A stretch of 64,000 nucleotides of DNA, taken from positions 372,001 to 436,000 of the forward strand of contig CBDANB010000007.1 of assembly GCA_965197395.1 (NCBI GenBank), read 5' to 3'. The DNA comes from CAZYFH01 sp965197395 (GTDB taxonomy: Bacteria; Acidobacteriota; Vicinamibacteria; Vicinamibacterales; UBA8438). The position numbers and the translations under genes were made by a program. Positions within the stretch are counted from its first letter, which is position 1. Every line of letters starts with the position of its first letter. The notes under the pieces are model-generated. The model saw only the letters and a program-made list of their open reading frames with translations, had not been told where the DNA came from and made no database searches. Positions 1-8,729 of the stretch are shown here, in pieces.

Positions 1-388
1 GCGGCCATGTGATCAGCCCCGCCCCGAAGCTCTGGACCACGTTGCCGGCGGGATCCAGCTTGACGAAGGGATCCACGTCGGATTCGGCGCACGAGTTGGT
101 CCCGCAGCGGTCGCCGGCCCAGACGTGCCGCCCGTCGATGTCCACGTGGACCGCGCTGACCGATCCCCACGTCCGTCCGTTCGGGAGCGTCCCCCAATTC
201 AGCGAGGTCTCGTACGGGTTGGGCAGATGGTTGACGGGATCGACATCTGCGTGCTCGGGGGGACCCGACGCGCCGCGCTGGGCCCAGGCGTCCCCGGCGA
301 GATACGTCGTGAGCATCGCGCCGGCCAGAACAACGCGCAGGAAGCGCTGCGCCCGCGCGCCGGCGTTCCGTCTCGAACTCCTGATCAC
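1..388 (-). CDS. Secreted beta-propeller protein, NHL/amidating-lyase-like (C-terminus beyond window)
   Basis: Only the N-terminal ~129 residues are present; the gene reads off the left edge. It opens with a basic stretch and a hydrophobic segment ending in AGDAWAQ, a plausible signal peptide. The segments WGSVSAVHVDIDGRHVWAGD and VKLDPAGNVVQSFGAGLITW correspond to the first blades of the NHL/peptidyl-alpha-hydroxyglycine amidating-lyase-like propellers, and closely resemble the protein at 27747-28799. I chose GTG at 388 because GAGGTG lies 5 nt upstream; GTG at 391 is also possible. The enzymatic role of these bacterial homologues is not established. Confidence 0.75.
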   Translation of the reverse strand, partial: MIRSSRRNAGARAQRFLRVVLAGAMLTTYLAGDAWAQRGASGPPEHADVDPVNHLPNPYETSLNWGTLPNGRTWGSVSAVHVDIDGRHVWAGDRCGTNSCAESDVDPFVKLDPAGNVVQSFGAGLITWP

Positions 389-405
389 CACTCCACCTCG
401 AATTC

Positions 406-1413
406 TTAGCCTACGGCCAACAGCTCGTTCATCGCCACCGCGACCGCGTCCGGCCGGTGCGCCGGCAGGTCATGGCCCGCCCCGTCGACGATCCGTCGCG
501 CGACGAGCGCCGTGAACCTCGCCTGATCGCCCGACGGATCTGGCGAGGGTCGGCCGAATCCATTCTCGGCCCCCCGCAGCACGATGGCGGGCACGCGGAT
601 CGGTGGCCGCTCCGCCAGCCGCCGCTCGGCCTCGAGAAAACGCGGCTCACCCGGCGCGTTCCCATGCCGGTGCCGGTAGGAGTGGATCACGATGTCGACG
701 AAGTCGGGATTGTCGAACGACGTCGCCGAGCGGTCGAATGCCTCATCGGTGTACCGCCATCCGGGCGACCATGTATCCCACAACAGCCGGCAGATGTCGC
801 GGCGATTGGCCGCGAGCCCCGCTCTGCCGCGCTCGGTGTTGAAGTACCACTGATACCAGAGCCGCGCCTCCGTGGCTGCGGGAGCAGGGCGTCCCGGCGT
901 GACCGTGTTTTGCACGGAATACCCGCCGATGGCGACCTGCGCTCGCACCCGTTCGGGGTGCTGGATGGCCGTGATGCAGGCGGCCCGGTTGCCCCAATCG
1001 AACCCCGCAAGGGCCACCTGCCCGAGGCCGAGCGCATCGGCGAAGTCGATGACGTCCTGGGCGATCGCCGCTTGTTCCGCCATCCGGGGCGCCGACGGAT
1101 CGCGAAACCGCGTCGGGCCATAGCCGCGGAGATAGGGCACGAGCACTTGATGCCCGGCATCGGCTAGCGGGCGTATCGCACCGTCCCACGATCGTACGTC
1201 GTACGGAAACCCATGTAGGAGGATGACCGGAAAACCGTCGCGCGGGCCGTGCGCTTCGTAGCCGATCTCGAGCACGGGGGTCTGGACGGTCTGCACGGCC
1301 TGACGCGACGCCGTCTGCGCGGCGACCCCGCCGATTGCGGAGCGATGCCCGGCAACCACGGCGGCACCGACGACTCCGGTCGTCTTGAGGAACGCTCTTC
1401 GGCTCGTCGCCAT
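406..1413 (-). CDS. TAT-exported alpha/beta hydrolase, epoxide-hydrolase-like
   Basis: 335-residue alpha/beta-hydrolase-fold protein. It begins with the twin-arginine signal SRRAFLKTTGVVGAAVVAG, so it is probably exported folded to the periplasm. The oxyanion-hole motif HGFP is at residues 67-70. The nucleophile elbow is GFDWG (Asp139), as in epoxide hydrolases and haloalkane dehalogenases, not the Ser of esterases. The catalytic His lies in GAGHDLP near the C-terminus. ATG at 1413 was preferred to a GTG 29 codons upstream because it sits directly before the TAT signal. The fold and Asp nucleophile are clear; the substrate is unknown. Confidence 0.85.
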   Translation of the reverse strand: MATSRRAFLKTTGVVGAAVVAGHRSAIGGVAAQTASRQAVQTVQTPVLEIGYEAHGPRDGFPVILLHGFPYDVRSWDGAIRPLADAGHQVLVPYLRGYGPTRFRDPSAPRMAEQAAIAQDVIDFADALGLGQVALAGFDWGNRAACITAIQHPERVRAQVAIGGYSVQNTVTPGRPAPAATEARLWYQWYFNTERGRAGLAANRRDICRLLWDTWSPGWRYTDEAFDRSATSFDNPDFVDIVIHSYRHRHGNAPGEPRFLEAERRLAERPPIRVPAIVLRGAENGFGRPSPDPSGDQARFTALVARRIVDGAGHDLPAHRPDAVAVAMNELLAVG

Positions 1414-1550
1414 GCTGGGTGTCTTGTTCGGGTCGGGTCGAGCGGTGCTGCGCCGGCCGCTGGCACCGGAGCCGCTCCATCCCCTCTGGTGCGCGTCCAC
1501 ATTCTACCGATTCGACCGGACGCGACTCCAGTGCGGTCGGTCGGGTCGCA

Positions 1551-2240
1551 TCACGCGCGACGCGTGCGCGGCGGCTCGGGGACCGGAAACGGCTCCGTCA
1601 CCGCACCGATCGAGCGTCGCCCCGCCTCGCGCGCCAGCCGGAGCAGCCGCTGAAACACCTGGGCCGTGATGAACGCATCGCCCGCGGCCGTGTGACGATC
1701 GTGTGGCACGACGCCGAACAGCTGGCAGAGCTGATCGAGCGAGAACCCGTCGATCCGCGCGTCTTCGGGCAGCGCGCCGTCCCGGTCGAGATGCAGCGTC
1801 AGGTCCATCGTATCGAGGAAGCGGTTCTGCAGCTCCAGACCGAAATGCCGGTCATAGGCGACGTTGAGCGCCGTGATGTCGTGGAGGATGTGGTGGCCAA
1901 CGATGACTCCGGCGCCGAGATACGCGAGGAACGCCTCGAGTGCGTCGGGCTCGGGCACCCCCTCGCGCGCTTCGTCCACCGTGATGCCATGCACGGTCAC
2001 CGACGCCGTGTTGTAGCGGACGGGCATCATGATCTCGAACGCATCGTCGAGCCTGATCTCGCCATCGACGACGGCCACGGCACCGATAGTGATCAGGCTG
2101 TCGCGTCGCGGGTCGAGCCCGGTGGTTTCCGAGTCGACTGCGACGAAGCGAATGTCGTCCCACGACACGGCGTCGTCCACCGGCTCGTCGAACAGCGCTC
2201 GGTAGGCGCGAACGACCTGGGCCGTGGGTGGCCCGCTCAC
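1551..2240 (-). CDS. DEDD-family 3'-5' exonuclease (RNase T / DnaQ superfamily)
   Basis: 229-residue predicted cytosolic exonuclease. The Exo I motif is VDSETTG (Asp36 and Glu38), Exo II is GHHILHD around 116-121, and Exo III is HTAAGDA around 183-189, which gives the DEDDh-type metal-binding set. The ATG overlaps the stop of the upstream cNMP/CBS/DUF294 gene (ATGA), so translation is likely coupled. This neighbour pairing is common in proteobacteria and others, where the two genes are thought to act in nucleotide signalling or turnover. Whether the substrate is RNA, DNA or a nucleotide cannot be told from sequence. Confidence 0.85.
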   Translation of the reverse strand: MSGPPTAQVVRAYRALFDEPVDDAVSWDDIRFVAVDSETTGLDPRRDSLITIGAVAVVDGEIRLDDAFEIMMPVRYNTASVTVHGITVDEAREGVPEPDALEAFLAYLGAGVIVGHHILHDITALNVAYDRHFGLELQNRFLDTMDLTLHLDRDGALPEDARIDGFSLDQLCQLFGVVPHDRHTAAGDAFITAQVFQRLLRLAREAGRRSIGAVTEPFPVPEPPRTRRA

Positions 2241-4156
2241 GTGCGCGCCAGCAGGAACCGGTGCTCGGTCAGCTCGAGAAGCCCGGTCACCGCGCGAAAC
2301 GCGCTCTTCAGCACCGTCCGCTCGTAGCGCGTCAGGCTGGCAGGCTCGATCAGCGCGCCGTCGTGGCCGGCGCTCAGGCCCGCCCGCGCCCGGTAGAACA
2401 GGGCGATCCGGAACGCCTCGGCCGCCTCCTCGACCACCGCCTGGTGCTTGGGGTGTCGCGCCGCCGCCTGCTCCAGCCGCCGGTACGTGGACACCGTCTC
2501 GACGTCCATCCCGTCGAGGGCGAACACCCGACCGATATCGGTCAACGGACCGAGTGCGCTCCGCACGATGTCTAGATGGGACGCGGTCCGTTCCTCATCA
2601 TCGACCACGAGCCCCTCGAAGAAGGTCAGCGGCGGCTGATTGGCTAGCGTGTCGTTCGCGAGCACCGGGATGAAGGCGTCGGTCCGGTCGAGCTCCGCGG
2701 CCAGGTGGCGGTGGAGCGCCCCGACGAGCCGCGATGGCCTTGCAAGGCCGCGCAAGTCGAACAACGCACGCGCCTGGTAGATCTGTTGCCGCACGGGGTC
2801 GTGGATCCATCCACTGAAGCGCTCCGTCCAGACCGACAGTGGTTGGCACCAGGACGCCGGGTCGACCGAACGCGATCCCGACGACATGCGGAACCCAGCC
2901 GCGCGCAGACCGGCGCCCACCCGCTCGGTGAGTGCGTCGATCTGCTCGCGGGCCTGCGTTTCGGCGCCCGTCGGCGGGTCGGCATAGACGAGTCCGTAGT
3001 CGACGTCGTGGGCCGTCAGGAGCTCCTGTCGTCCGGCGCTACCGAAGTGGAGCCAGCACGTGTCGAGCTCGAGCGGCGCCAATCCGTCGGCGACACAGTC
3101 GGCGGTTGCCAGCTCGACGACCCGCCGCACCAGCGCACCGTGCAGCTCACCCACGGCCGGCAACAGCCAGCCCAGAGAGGCAGCATCGACGAGCTGCTCG
3201 ACGACGAGACCGCGAATCCGACCGTGGAGCGCGGCCAGCTCCGAGAACGACGGCGCGCGGCGCAGATCGAGCGCCAGACCAGCCGGGTCGGCGCCATGTC
3301 GCACCACGAGATCACGACTCGTGACGAGCCCCTCGACCGGTGTGCCGGTCGTACCGTCGGCCGTGACCGCCGCCAGCTCGACGCCGGCCTGCATCATCAC
3401 GAGGAGGTAGTCGCCGACACGGCCATTCGGCGGGGCCGTGGGAGGGGCCCCGTGCATGATCGCGTCGATGGGCGCGTCCGACGCCACCCGCGCGGTGGCG
3501 ACATGGTCCCGAAAGTCGTCGGTCGTGACCACGCCGAGCGCCAGCCGGTCGGCGTCGACGACCACCAGCGCGTCGCGTCCCTCGACCGCCATCTGTCGCG
3601 CCGCAGCCTTGATGGTCGTCCCGGGCCCGCAGGTCGACAGTCGACGCGTGATGACCGTGCCCGCCGGGCCGGTCTCCTCGATCCACGACTGCCGTCTCGG
3701 GCCGGCGTCATCCGTGCGCCCGCCACCCGCGTGCCGACCGCGGACCGACCCCGTCGCCTCGAGGTAGCGCGCCACGTCGTTGTGCACGTCGATCAGCCGC
3801 TCGAGATCGCGTGCCTCGAGACCGTAGACGACAACATCGGAGGCCGCGCGAGCGGTGTACGGATAGGTGTCTCGACCGAGGAAGCGTCCCACCCCGAGGA
3901 GCTCGCCGGCCCCGAGAATGTCGCGGAGCTCCTCGCCGTCATCGGTGTCGTTGACCAGTCGCACGGTGCCTTGCTGGATGACGAACACGAACGGGCCGGG
4001 CTCACGCCCCTCCCAGAACAGCGCCTCCCCCCTCTGGAGCACCTTCACCCGACCGTGGCTCGCCAGTTCGAGCAGCTCAGGTTCGTCCAGAAACTCGAAC
4101 GGCGGGAAGCGTTTCAGAAAATCGGCAACTCTGTAGTTGATGGTCGATGTACGCAT
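2237..4156 (-). CDS. cNMP-binding / CBS-pair / DUF294 putative nucleotidyltransferase
   Basis: 639-residue multidomain signalling protein. Residues ~15-130 form a cNMP-binding domain, ~165-290 a CBS pair (two TTDD/TSRD-type halves), and ~310-480 a DUF294 nucleotidyltransferase-like domain. That domain has GSAGRQE at 372-378 and the DxD metal-binding pair in DVDYG (384-386). The C-terminus matches the DUF294 substrate-binding domain. The protein is cytosolic and presumably senses cyclic and adenine nucleotides. ATG at 4156 is chosen; a GTG 15 codons upstream would add a low-complexity leader. It overlaps the downstream exonuclease by 4 nt. The transferred nucleotide and target are unknown. Confidence 0.85.
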   Translation of the reverse strand: MRTSTINYRVADFLKRFPPFEFLDEPELLELASHGRVKVLQRGEALFWEGREPGPFVFVIQQGTVRLVNDTDDGEELRDILGAGELLGVGRFLGRDTYPYTARAASDVVVYGLEARDLERLIDVHNDVARYLEATGSVRGRHAGGGRTDDAGPRRQSWIEETGPAGTVITRRLSTCGPGTTIKAAARQMAVEGRDALVVVDADRLALGVVTTDDFRDHVATARVASDAPIDAIMHGAPPTAPPNGRVGDYLLVMMQAGVELAAVTADGTTGTPVEGLVTSRDLVVRHGADPAGLALDLRRAPSFSELAALHGRIRGLVVEQLVDAASLGWLLPAVGELHGALVRRVVELATADCVADGLAPLELDTCWLHFGSAGRQELLTAHDVDYGLVYADPPTGAETQAREQIDALTERVGAGLRAAGFRMSSGSRSVDPASWCQPLSVWTERFSGWIHDPVRQQIYQARALFDLRGLARPSRLVGALHRHLAAELDRTDAFIPVLANDTLANQPPLTFFEGLVVDDEERTASHLDIVRSALGPLTDIGRVFALDGMDVETVSTYRRLEQAAARHPKHQAVVEEAAEAFRIALFYRARAGLSAGHDGALIEPASLTRYERTVLKSAFRAVTGLLELTEHRFLLART

Positions 4157-4221
4157 TGGTAGGCTGCAGTATCGCGCTCGCGCGTCGGCTGCAGGCGACA
4201 CGCGACCGGCGAGATGCGCCG

Positions 4222-4230
4222 ATTATGCCA
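4222..4230 (-). promoter_or_regulatory. Candidate extended -10 promoter (TGGCATAAT)
   Basis: On the minus strand this reads GGTGGCATAATC, a TGn-CATAAT extended -10, about 66 nt before the DUF294 gene start. The same 12-mer recurs at 53136-53144 before another minus-strand gene. No clear -35 is visible. It lies almost back to back with a plus-strand -10 at 4243, so this is a compact divergent promoter region. Confidence 0.4.
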
Positions 4231-4242
4231 CCAGCGACCCGG

Positions 4243-4248
4243 TATATT
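4243..4248 (+). promoter_or_regulatory. Candidate -10 box (TATATT) for the esterase gene
   Basis: TATATT sits 20 nt before the GTG start of the esterase gene, followed by GGGAAAGG, which can serve as ribosome binding site. No convincing -35 is visible. It is inferred from position and AT content only. Confidence 0.3.
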
Positions 4249-4267
4249 TGGGAAAGGTACGTAACCT

Positions 4268-5233
4268 GTGACAAGACCATCTTCTATTGCGGCGACGGCC
4301 GCGGTGACCCTGCTGGGCGTCACCTCGCCCAACCTCGCGAGCGCGCAGCTCCCTGACGCCGCGGCCGCGTTCGTGCGCGTCGCCGGCAGCTACCGAATCG
4401 CGCCGAACATCACCTATCTGCGAGCCGGGGGCCGCGATCTCACGCTCGACGTGTATCAACCGCGTACGGCGACTGCGGCCACGCCGACGCTCATCTACTT
4501 CCACGGCGGCGGCTGGACCAACGGGAGCAAGGAAGGCTCCGCGCTGACCTTTCTGCCGTATCTGGAGATGGGCTGGGCGGTGGTCAACGTGGCCTATCGA
4601 CTGGCGGACGTCGCGCACGCCCCAGCCGCGGTCGAGGACTGCCGGTGCGCGCTGCGCTGGGTCTACCGGAACGCCGAGCGATACGGGTTTGACCTCGACC
4701 GCGTGGTGGTGACCGGCAACTCCGCTGGCGGTCATCTATCACTCACGACCGGTCTGATACCCGAGTCGGCTGGCCTGGATCGCCAGTGCCCCGGCAACCG
4801 GCGTCGCACGTGGTCCACCGGTGCGACGTCCACTGCGGAGCTGAAGGTCGCCGCCATCATCAACTGGTACGGGATCACCGACGTCGTCGACCTGATTCAC
4901 CGGGCACCCGGCCCCTCCGGGTCCTTTACGGAAGCATGGCTTGGCAGCGCGCCCGAACGCGAGGCGATCGCGACACGGGTGTCACCGCTGACCTATGTGC
5001 GGTCAGGGCTGCCGCCCATCCTGACCGTGCACGGTGACGCCGACCCCATCGTTCCCTACGTTCACGGCGTCCGCCTGCATACGGCGCTCGATGCGGCCAA
5101 TGTGCCGAACGAGCTGGTCACGGTGCCGGGCGGCGGCCATGGTGGGTTCTCGGCGGCGGAGAACGCGCGGATCTACGCCGCGATTCGGGCGTTCCTGAGC
5201 GCCCATGACGTCGCGACCGACACAAACGAGTAA
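4268..5233 (+). CDS. Secreted alpha/beta hydrolase, BD-FAE/esterase-lipase type
   Basis: 321 residues starting at GTG, with a signal peptide ending near ASAQ (residues 24-27). The hydrolase signature is complete: oxyanion hole FHGGGW (78-83), nucleophile elbow GNSAGG with Ser152, the acid in HGDADPIV and His in GGGHGGF. This is the HGGG-type esterase group (acetyl-xylan, feruloyl and carboxyl esterases). A four-cysteine set (including DCRC at 124-127) may form disulfides, as expected for an exported protein. It is divergent from the DUF294 operon. The substrate is not deducible. Confidence 0.85.
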   Translation: MTRPSSIAATAAVTLLGVTSPNLASAQLPDAAAAFVRVAGSYRIAPNITYLRAGGRDLTLDVYQPRTATAATPTLIYFHGGGWTNGSKEGSALTFLPYLEMGWAVVNVAYRLADVAHAPAAVEDCRCALRWVYRNAERYGFDLDRVVVTGNSAGGHLSLTTGLIPESAGLDRQCPGNRRRTWSTGATSTAELKVAAIINWYGITDVVDLIHRAPGPSGSFTEAWLGSAPEREAIATRVSPLTYVRSGLPPILTVHGDADPIVPYVHGVRLHTALDAANVPNELVTVPGGGHGGFSAAENARIYAAIRAFLSAHDVATDTNE

Positions 5234-5250
5234 GACGCGCGCACTGCCCA

Positions 5251-5280
5251 CGCGGAGGTCCGGGGCGTAGCCCCGTCTGA
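5251..5280 (+). repeat. Degenerate copy of the CGGGGC-GNA-GCCCCG hairpin repeat
   Basis: The hairpin CGGGGC GTA GCCCCG followed by TCTGA is the same terminal hairpin found in three fuller ~95-bp repeat copies at 40072-40166, 40173-40267 and 42205-42300 (there the loop is GAA). Only this end is recognisable here. It lies just after the esterase stop and could act as a transcription terminator or be a decayed mobile repeat. Confidence 0.5.
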
Positions 5281-5282
5281 AT

Positions 5283-5660
5283 GTGCACAGACGCGACTTC
5301 CTGCTGCTCAGAACCGAAGGGACCACGCTGGTCTTGGAGCTCTCGTGCGAACGGCTCTACATGCGCTACCTCGATGCGATGGCGACGGCCGGTCAGGGGG
5401 GTGCGCGCGCCGACTCGTGGGACGGTGATCCGTGGGAGCACGAGCCGCCGGCCGTGGTCGACGCGCCGACTCCCGCAGAGCTGTTCCGTGAGGTGGATCA
5501 CCGACTGCGGGACGCACACGTGCTGCGCGTCGTCGGCCGGAGCTGGCTCGTCGGCGACGAGCTGACCCGGCGGGTCGACCGTCTGCTGGACTCCTTCCGC
5601 GCGCGCGGGGGGCAGGTCGAGTTCTCGAGGCCCACCAGCCAACGAACCCATGACCGCTGA
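5283..5660 (+). CDS. Hypothetical protein, 125 aa
   Basis: I do not recognise a family. The small, acidic, soluble protein has no signal peptide or membrane segment. Its N-terminal half (FLLLRTEGTTLVLELSCERL) and C-terminal part (VLRVVGRSWLVGDELTRRV) look like alternating strands and helices of a compact domain, with a low-complexity PWEHEPPA linker between. The GTG start lies 49 bp after the esterase stop, immediately downstream of the repeat hairpin. Codon usage resembles its neighbours, which supports real coding. Confidence 0.55.
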   Translation: MHRRDFLLLRTEGTTLVLELSCERLYMRYLDAMATAGQGGARADSWDGDPWEHEPPAVVDAPTPAELFREVDHRLRDAHVLRVVGRSWLVGDELTRRVDRLLDSFRARGGQVEFSRPTSQRTHDR

Positions 5661-5753
5661 TACAGCCGGCGTGACCGGCGTCCCCGCAGCGATGCGGTCG
5701 TCGCCCCCCAAGGCACGGGGCCGGACATCGGGCGCCACGAGCCGAAACCCGTT

Positions 5754-5762
5754 TGCTATAGT
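5754..5762 (+). promoter_or_regulatory. Candidate extended -10 promoter (TGCTATAGT) for the CsgG-like gene
   Basis: TG-C-TATAGT fits an extended -10 element 44 nt before the ATG at 5807. A -35 is not obvious, which is common for extended -10 promoters. The transcript would carry the strong GGGAGG ribosome binding site at 5797-5802. Confidence 0.45.
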
Positions 5763-5806
5763 GGAGCTAGGCGCGTACGGCGCCGATGGCTCCCCCGGGA
5801 GGTCGC

Positions 5807-6697
5807 ATGAAGAGACGAATCCAGGCGATGTGCCTGTGCACCGCGCTCGCCCTGGGGGCGTTCGGCGTCGGTGATGCCGAAGCGCAAAACGGCAAGGTCC
5901 GCATCGCGGTCATGAACTTCGAGAACAACAGCACGTGGAGCTGGTGGGGCGACAATCTCGGCCGTGCGGCCGCCGACGAACTGACGACGCAGTTGTTCAA
6001 GGCCAACATCTTCAGCGTCATCGAGCGCGCACAACTCGACGCCATTCTGGCTGAGCAGGACCTCGGGGCCAGTGGCGCGGTGACCGCGGCGTCGGCGGCG
6101 CACATCGGCCAGCTGCTGGGTGCCCAGCTCATCCTCACGGGTTCGATCACGCAGTTCTCGATCGAGCGAGTGTCCGGCGGCATCCGGAGCTTCGGCGCGT
6201 CGGTATCTCAAGCCGAGAGCAGGCTGGACGTACGACTGGTTGACACCAACACCGGAGAGATCCTGCTGGCCGAAGAGGGCGAGGGGCGCAAGCGGTTCGG
6301 CGGTGGTTTCTTCCGGGGCGCAGGCATCGAGCGTGAGTTCGATGCCGGCGTGGCCCAGGAATCGCTGCGTCCGGCCGTCGAGAACGTCGTCGAGAAGATC
6401 AACCGTCAGGGCGACCGATTCACGGCGCTGCAGCCCGTCACGCCGGCCGGCCAGGTCGTCGGCCGCGGCGACAGCGGCATCTTCATCGACCGCGGCGAGA
6501 ACTTCGACGTCCAGGTCGGCCAGCGGTTCGAGGTCCACCGGGTGATCGACGAGATCAAGGACGCCAGTGGCCGCGTGCTCGACCGGATCACCGATACGGT
6601 CGGTGTCCTCGAAGTGACCCGCGTCCTCTCACAGTCGGCCATCTGCCGTCTCGTCGAGGGCGACGCCGCGGAAGGCGATACGGTTCAGGGTCTGTGA
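5807..6697 (+). CDS. CsgG/HfaB-family exported protein
   Basis: 296 residues with a signal peptide (MKRRIQAMC... ending GDAEAQ). The mature start KVRIAVMNFENNSTWSWWG and the blocks DELTTQLFKANIFSVIERAQ and LGAQLILTGSITQF are diagnostic of the CsgG family, which includes the curli secretion channel and many periplasmic or outer-membrane CsgG-like proteins. No lipobox Cys stands at the mature N-terminus, so it is probably not a classical CsgG lipoprotein pore. The C-terminal ~90 residues (GDSGIFIDRGENFDVQVGQR) form an SH3-like add-on seen in stand-alone members. No curli genes are nearby. The start is fixed by GGGAGG 4 nt upstream. Confidence 0.85.
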   Translation: MKRRIQAMCLCTALALGAFGVGDAEAQNGKVRIAVMNFENNSTWSWWGDNLGRAAADELTTQLFKANIFSVIERAQLDAILAEQDLGASGAVTAASAAHIGQLLGAQLILTGSITQFSIERVSGGIRSFGASVSQAESRLDVRLVDTNTGEILLAEEGEGRKRFGGGFFRGAGIEREFDAGVAQESLRPAVENVVEKINRQGDRFTALQPVTPAGQVVGRGDSGIFIDRGENFDVQVGQRFEVHRVIDEIKDASGRVLDRITDTVGVLEVTRVLSQSAICRLVEGDAAEGDTVQGL

Positions 6698-6770
6698 ACG
6701 GTTCGCTCGACCGCGCCGACCCAGACTGGTGCTCGTAGGAGCAGCAGGCTCAAGCCAACTGAGGGGAAAG

Positions 6771-8615
6771 ATGCGGCAAACCGGCGTCATCGTCTTACTC
6801 GTGCTCGCGCTCACGTGCGCCACCACGGCCGCCGCCGGACAGGCCGGCCCGGACGGCGAACGCATCTACGCGCGAAACTGCGCCCGGTGCCACGAGGGCA
6901 ACCTCCCCACGCTCTTCTCGGCTGGACCGATCCGGGAATATCCGGCGGAGCGGATCTACGAGGCGCTCTCGGGCGGAATGATGGCGGCGCAGGCGACGGG
7001 GCTGAGCACGGAAGACAAACGCGCCGTTGCCGAGTACGTGTCCGGCAGCGTGCCGGGATCGCTGGCAGCGCCGCTCGACCAGATTCCCCGGACGGCGTAT
7101 TGCGGCACGGGCGCGCCCCCGCCAGGCGACCCCTATGCGGGGCCGAGCTGGAATGGCTGGAGCCCAGACCACGGCAACGCGAGGTTCCAGTCCACTGAAG
7201 CGGCGGGTCTGACGGCGAACACCGTGCCGGACCTTTCACTCAAGTGGGCCTTCGGCTTCCCGGGCGTCACGATGGCGTCCCTCCAGGCGACGATCGTCGG
7301 AGGCCGCGCGCTGGTGGGCTCCAGCGTCGGGGTCGTCTACGCGCTGAACGCCGAGACGGGCTGCATTCACTGGGCCCACGAGACCGACGCGGGCGTCCGC
7401 TCGACCATCACCGTCGGGCCGGGACCCGACGGCCGCGCCACCGCGTTCTTCGGTGACCTGACGGGCAACGCGTACGCCGTCGACTTCGAGACGGGCGAGC
7501 GACGGTGGCAGGTCGAGGTGGACGACCATCGCCAGGCGCGGATCACCGGCGCGCCCGCGCTCCACGGAGGTCGCCTCTACGTGCCGGTCGCTTCGCTCGA
7601 AGAAGGCGCGGCCGAGGCGCCGACCTACGAGTGCTGCACGTTCCGTGGCAGCATCGCGGCGCTCGACGCCCGCACCGGGCGGCAGATCTGGCAGCGCTTC
7701 GCGATCGAAGAGATGCCGGTGCGTACCGGCACCAACTCCGCCGGCGTCGCCCGGTGGGGACCGTCGGGAGTCGGCATCTGGGCTTCCCCAACGCTCGACC
7801 CGGATCGCAACAGGATGTACGTCGCTACCGGCGACTCCTACTCGAACCCGGTGTCGCCGCGCAGCGATGCGATCATGGCGTTGGCGATGGATACTGGCGA
7901 CGTCCTCTGGGTCTCGCAGACGACGCCGGGCGACGCCTGGGTCGGCGCGTGCCTGTCACCCGACCCGGTGACGCGCGCCAACTGTCCGGAGGACGCCGGT
8001 CCGGATCACGACTACGGCAGCGCGATCGTGCTCACCGAGATCGGGGGACGGTCGCTGTTGCTCGCAGGCCAGAAGTCAGGCGTGATGTATCGCCTCGATC
8101 CCGACACCGGCGCGATCGTCTGGGAGACGCGGGTCGCCGACGGTGGCATCCTCGGCGGCATCGAGTGGGGGTTCGCCTCCGACGGGGAGACGGTATTCGC
8201 GTCGATCTCTGACGCTCTCGAGAAGGCCCCCGGTGATGCGGGAGGGATGGCCGCCGTGCGCATCGGCGATGGTGCCGTGGTCTGGGAGGCCCCGCCATTT
8301 CAGGACACCTGCGGTAACCGCCAGGGATGCCACACGGCCCAGCCGGGCGCTGTGACGGTCATTCCCGGGGTGGCCTTCTCGGGGAGCCTGGACGGCCACA
8401 TCCGCGCCTACGCCACCGATACCGGCAACGTGATCTGGGACGTCGATACCGTGGGCGACATCGACACCGTGAACGGCGTTCCCGGTCGCGGCGGGTCGCT
8501 CAACGGACCCGGGGCGACCCTCGCGGGTGGGATGCTCTACGTCAGCTCCGGCTACGGCTTCGCCAACTACATGCCGGGCAACCTCCTGCTCGCGTTCTCG
8601 GTCGACGGGCAGTAG
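6771..8615 (+). CDS. Cytochrome c-PQQ quinoprotein dehydrogenase (PVA-dehydrogenase-like)
   Basis: 614-residue periplasmic quinohemoprotein. A signal peptide (residues 1-23) is followed by a short cytochrome c domain with CARCH at 37-41 and an eight-bladed PQQ-type propeller from about residue 140 to the end. The propeller shows repeated W-motif strands such as GCIHWAHETDAG, GERRWQVEVD and GAIVWETRVA. A heme domain N-terminal to the propeller is the arrangement of polyvinyl-alcohol dehydrogenase and related enzymes, rather than the C-terminal heme of type II alcohol dehydrogenases. CysCys in YECCTFRG may be structural. Likely alcohol oxidation with electrons to cytochrome c; the substrate is unknown. 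A strong RBS (GAGGGGAAAG) sets the start. Confidence 0.85.
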   Translation: MRQTGVIVLLVLALTCATTAAAGQAGPDGERIYARNCARCHEGNLPTLFSAGPIREYPAERIYEALSGGMMAAQATGLSTEDKRAVAEYVSGSVPGSLAAPLDQIPRTAYCGTGAPPPGDPYAGPSWNGWSPDHGNARFQSTEAAGLTANTVPDLSLKWAFGFPGVTMASLQATIVGGRALVGSSVGVVYALNAETGCIHWAHETDAGVRSTITVGPGPDGRATAFFGDLTGNAYAVDFETGERRWQVEVDDHRQARITGAPALHGGRLYVPVASLEEGAAEAPTYECCTFRGSIAALDARTGRQIWQRFAIEEMPVRTGTNSAGVARWGPSGVGIWASPTLDPDRNRMYVATGDSYSNPVSPRSDAIMALAMDTGDVLWVSQTTPGDAWVGACLSPDPVTRANCPEDAGPDHDYGSAIVLTEIGGRSLLLAGQKSGVMYRLDPDTGAIVWETRVADGGILGGIEWGFASDGETVFASISDALEKAPGDAGGMAAVRIGDGAVVWEAPPFQDTCGNRQGCHTAQPGAVTVIPGVAFSGSLDGHIRAYATDTGNVIWDVDTVGDIDTVNGVPGRGGSLNGPGATLAGGMLYVSSGYGFANYMPGNLLLAFSVDGQ

Positions 8616-8729
8616 GAGCGGCCGAACGGGCCGTTGCGCGGGCCTTCAGGCCCGCCCAACGCACGGCTGAAGCCGCGCGCTACGTACCGACCTGTGGGTA
8701 GCGCGGGCTTTCGGGCCGCCCCGGCACGC
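8616..8729. repeat. Palindrome-rich intergenic repeat between convergent genes
   Basis: The whole gap between two convergent genes is structured. A perfect 7-bp hairpin GCGGGCC-TTCA-GGCCCGC lies at 8638-8655. CGCGCTAC (about 8677-8684) and GTAGCGCG (about 8698-8705) are reverse complements and extend imperfectly outward into GGCTGAAGC and GGGCTTTCGGGCC. Sequences of this style (GTAGCGCGGGCTTTC...) are, from memory, widespread intergenic repeats in acidobacterial genomes. It could serve as a bidirectional terminator. Confidence 0.6.

Noticed and set aside
1414..1550. Gap upstream of the TAT hydrolase checked for RNA genes.
   Set aside because: I saw no tRNA-like cloverleaf, riboswitch or convincing hairpin; a TAGAAT near 1501-1506 is too weak to call.
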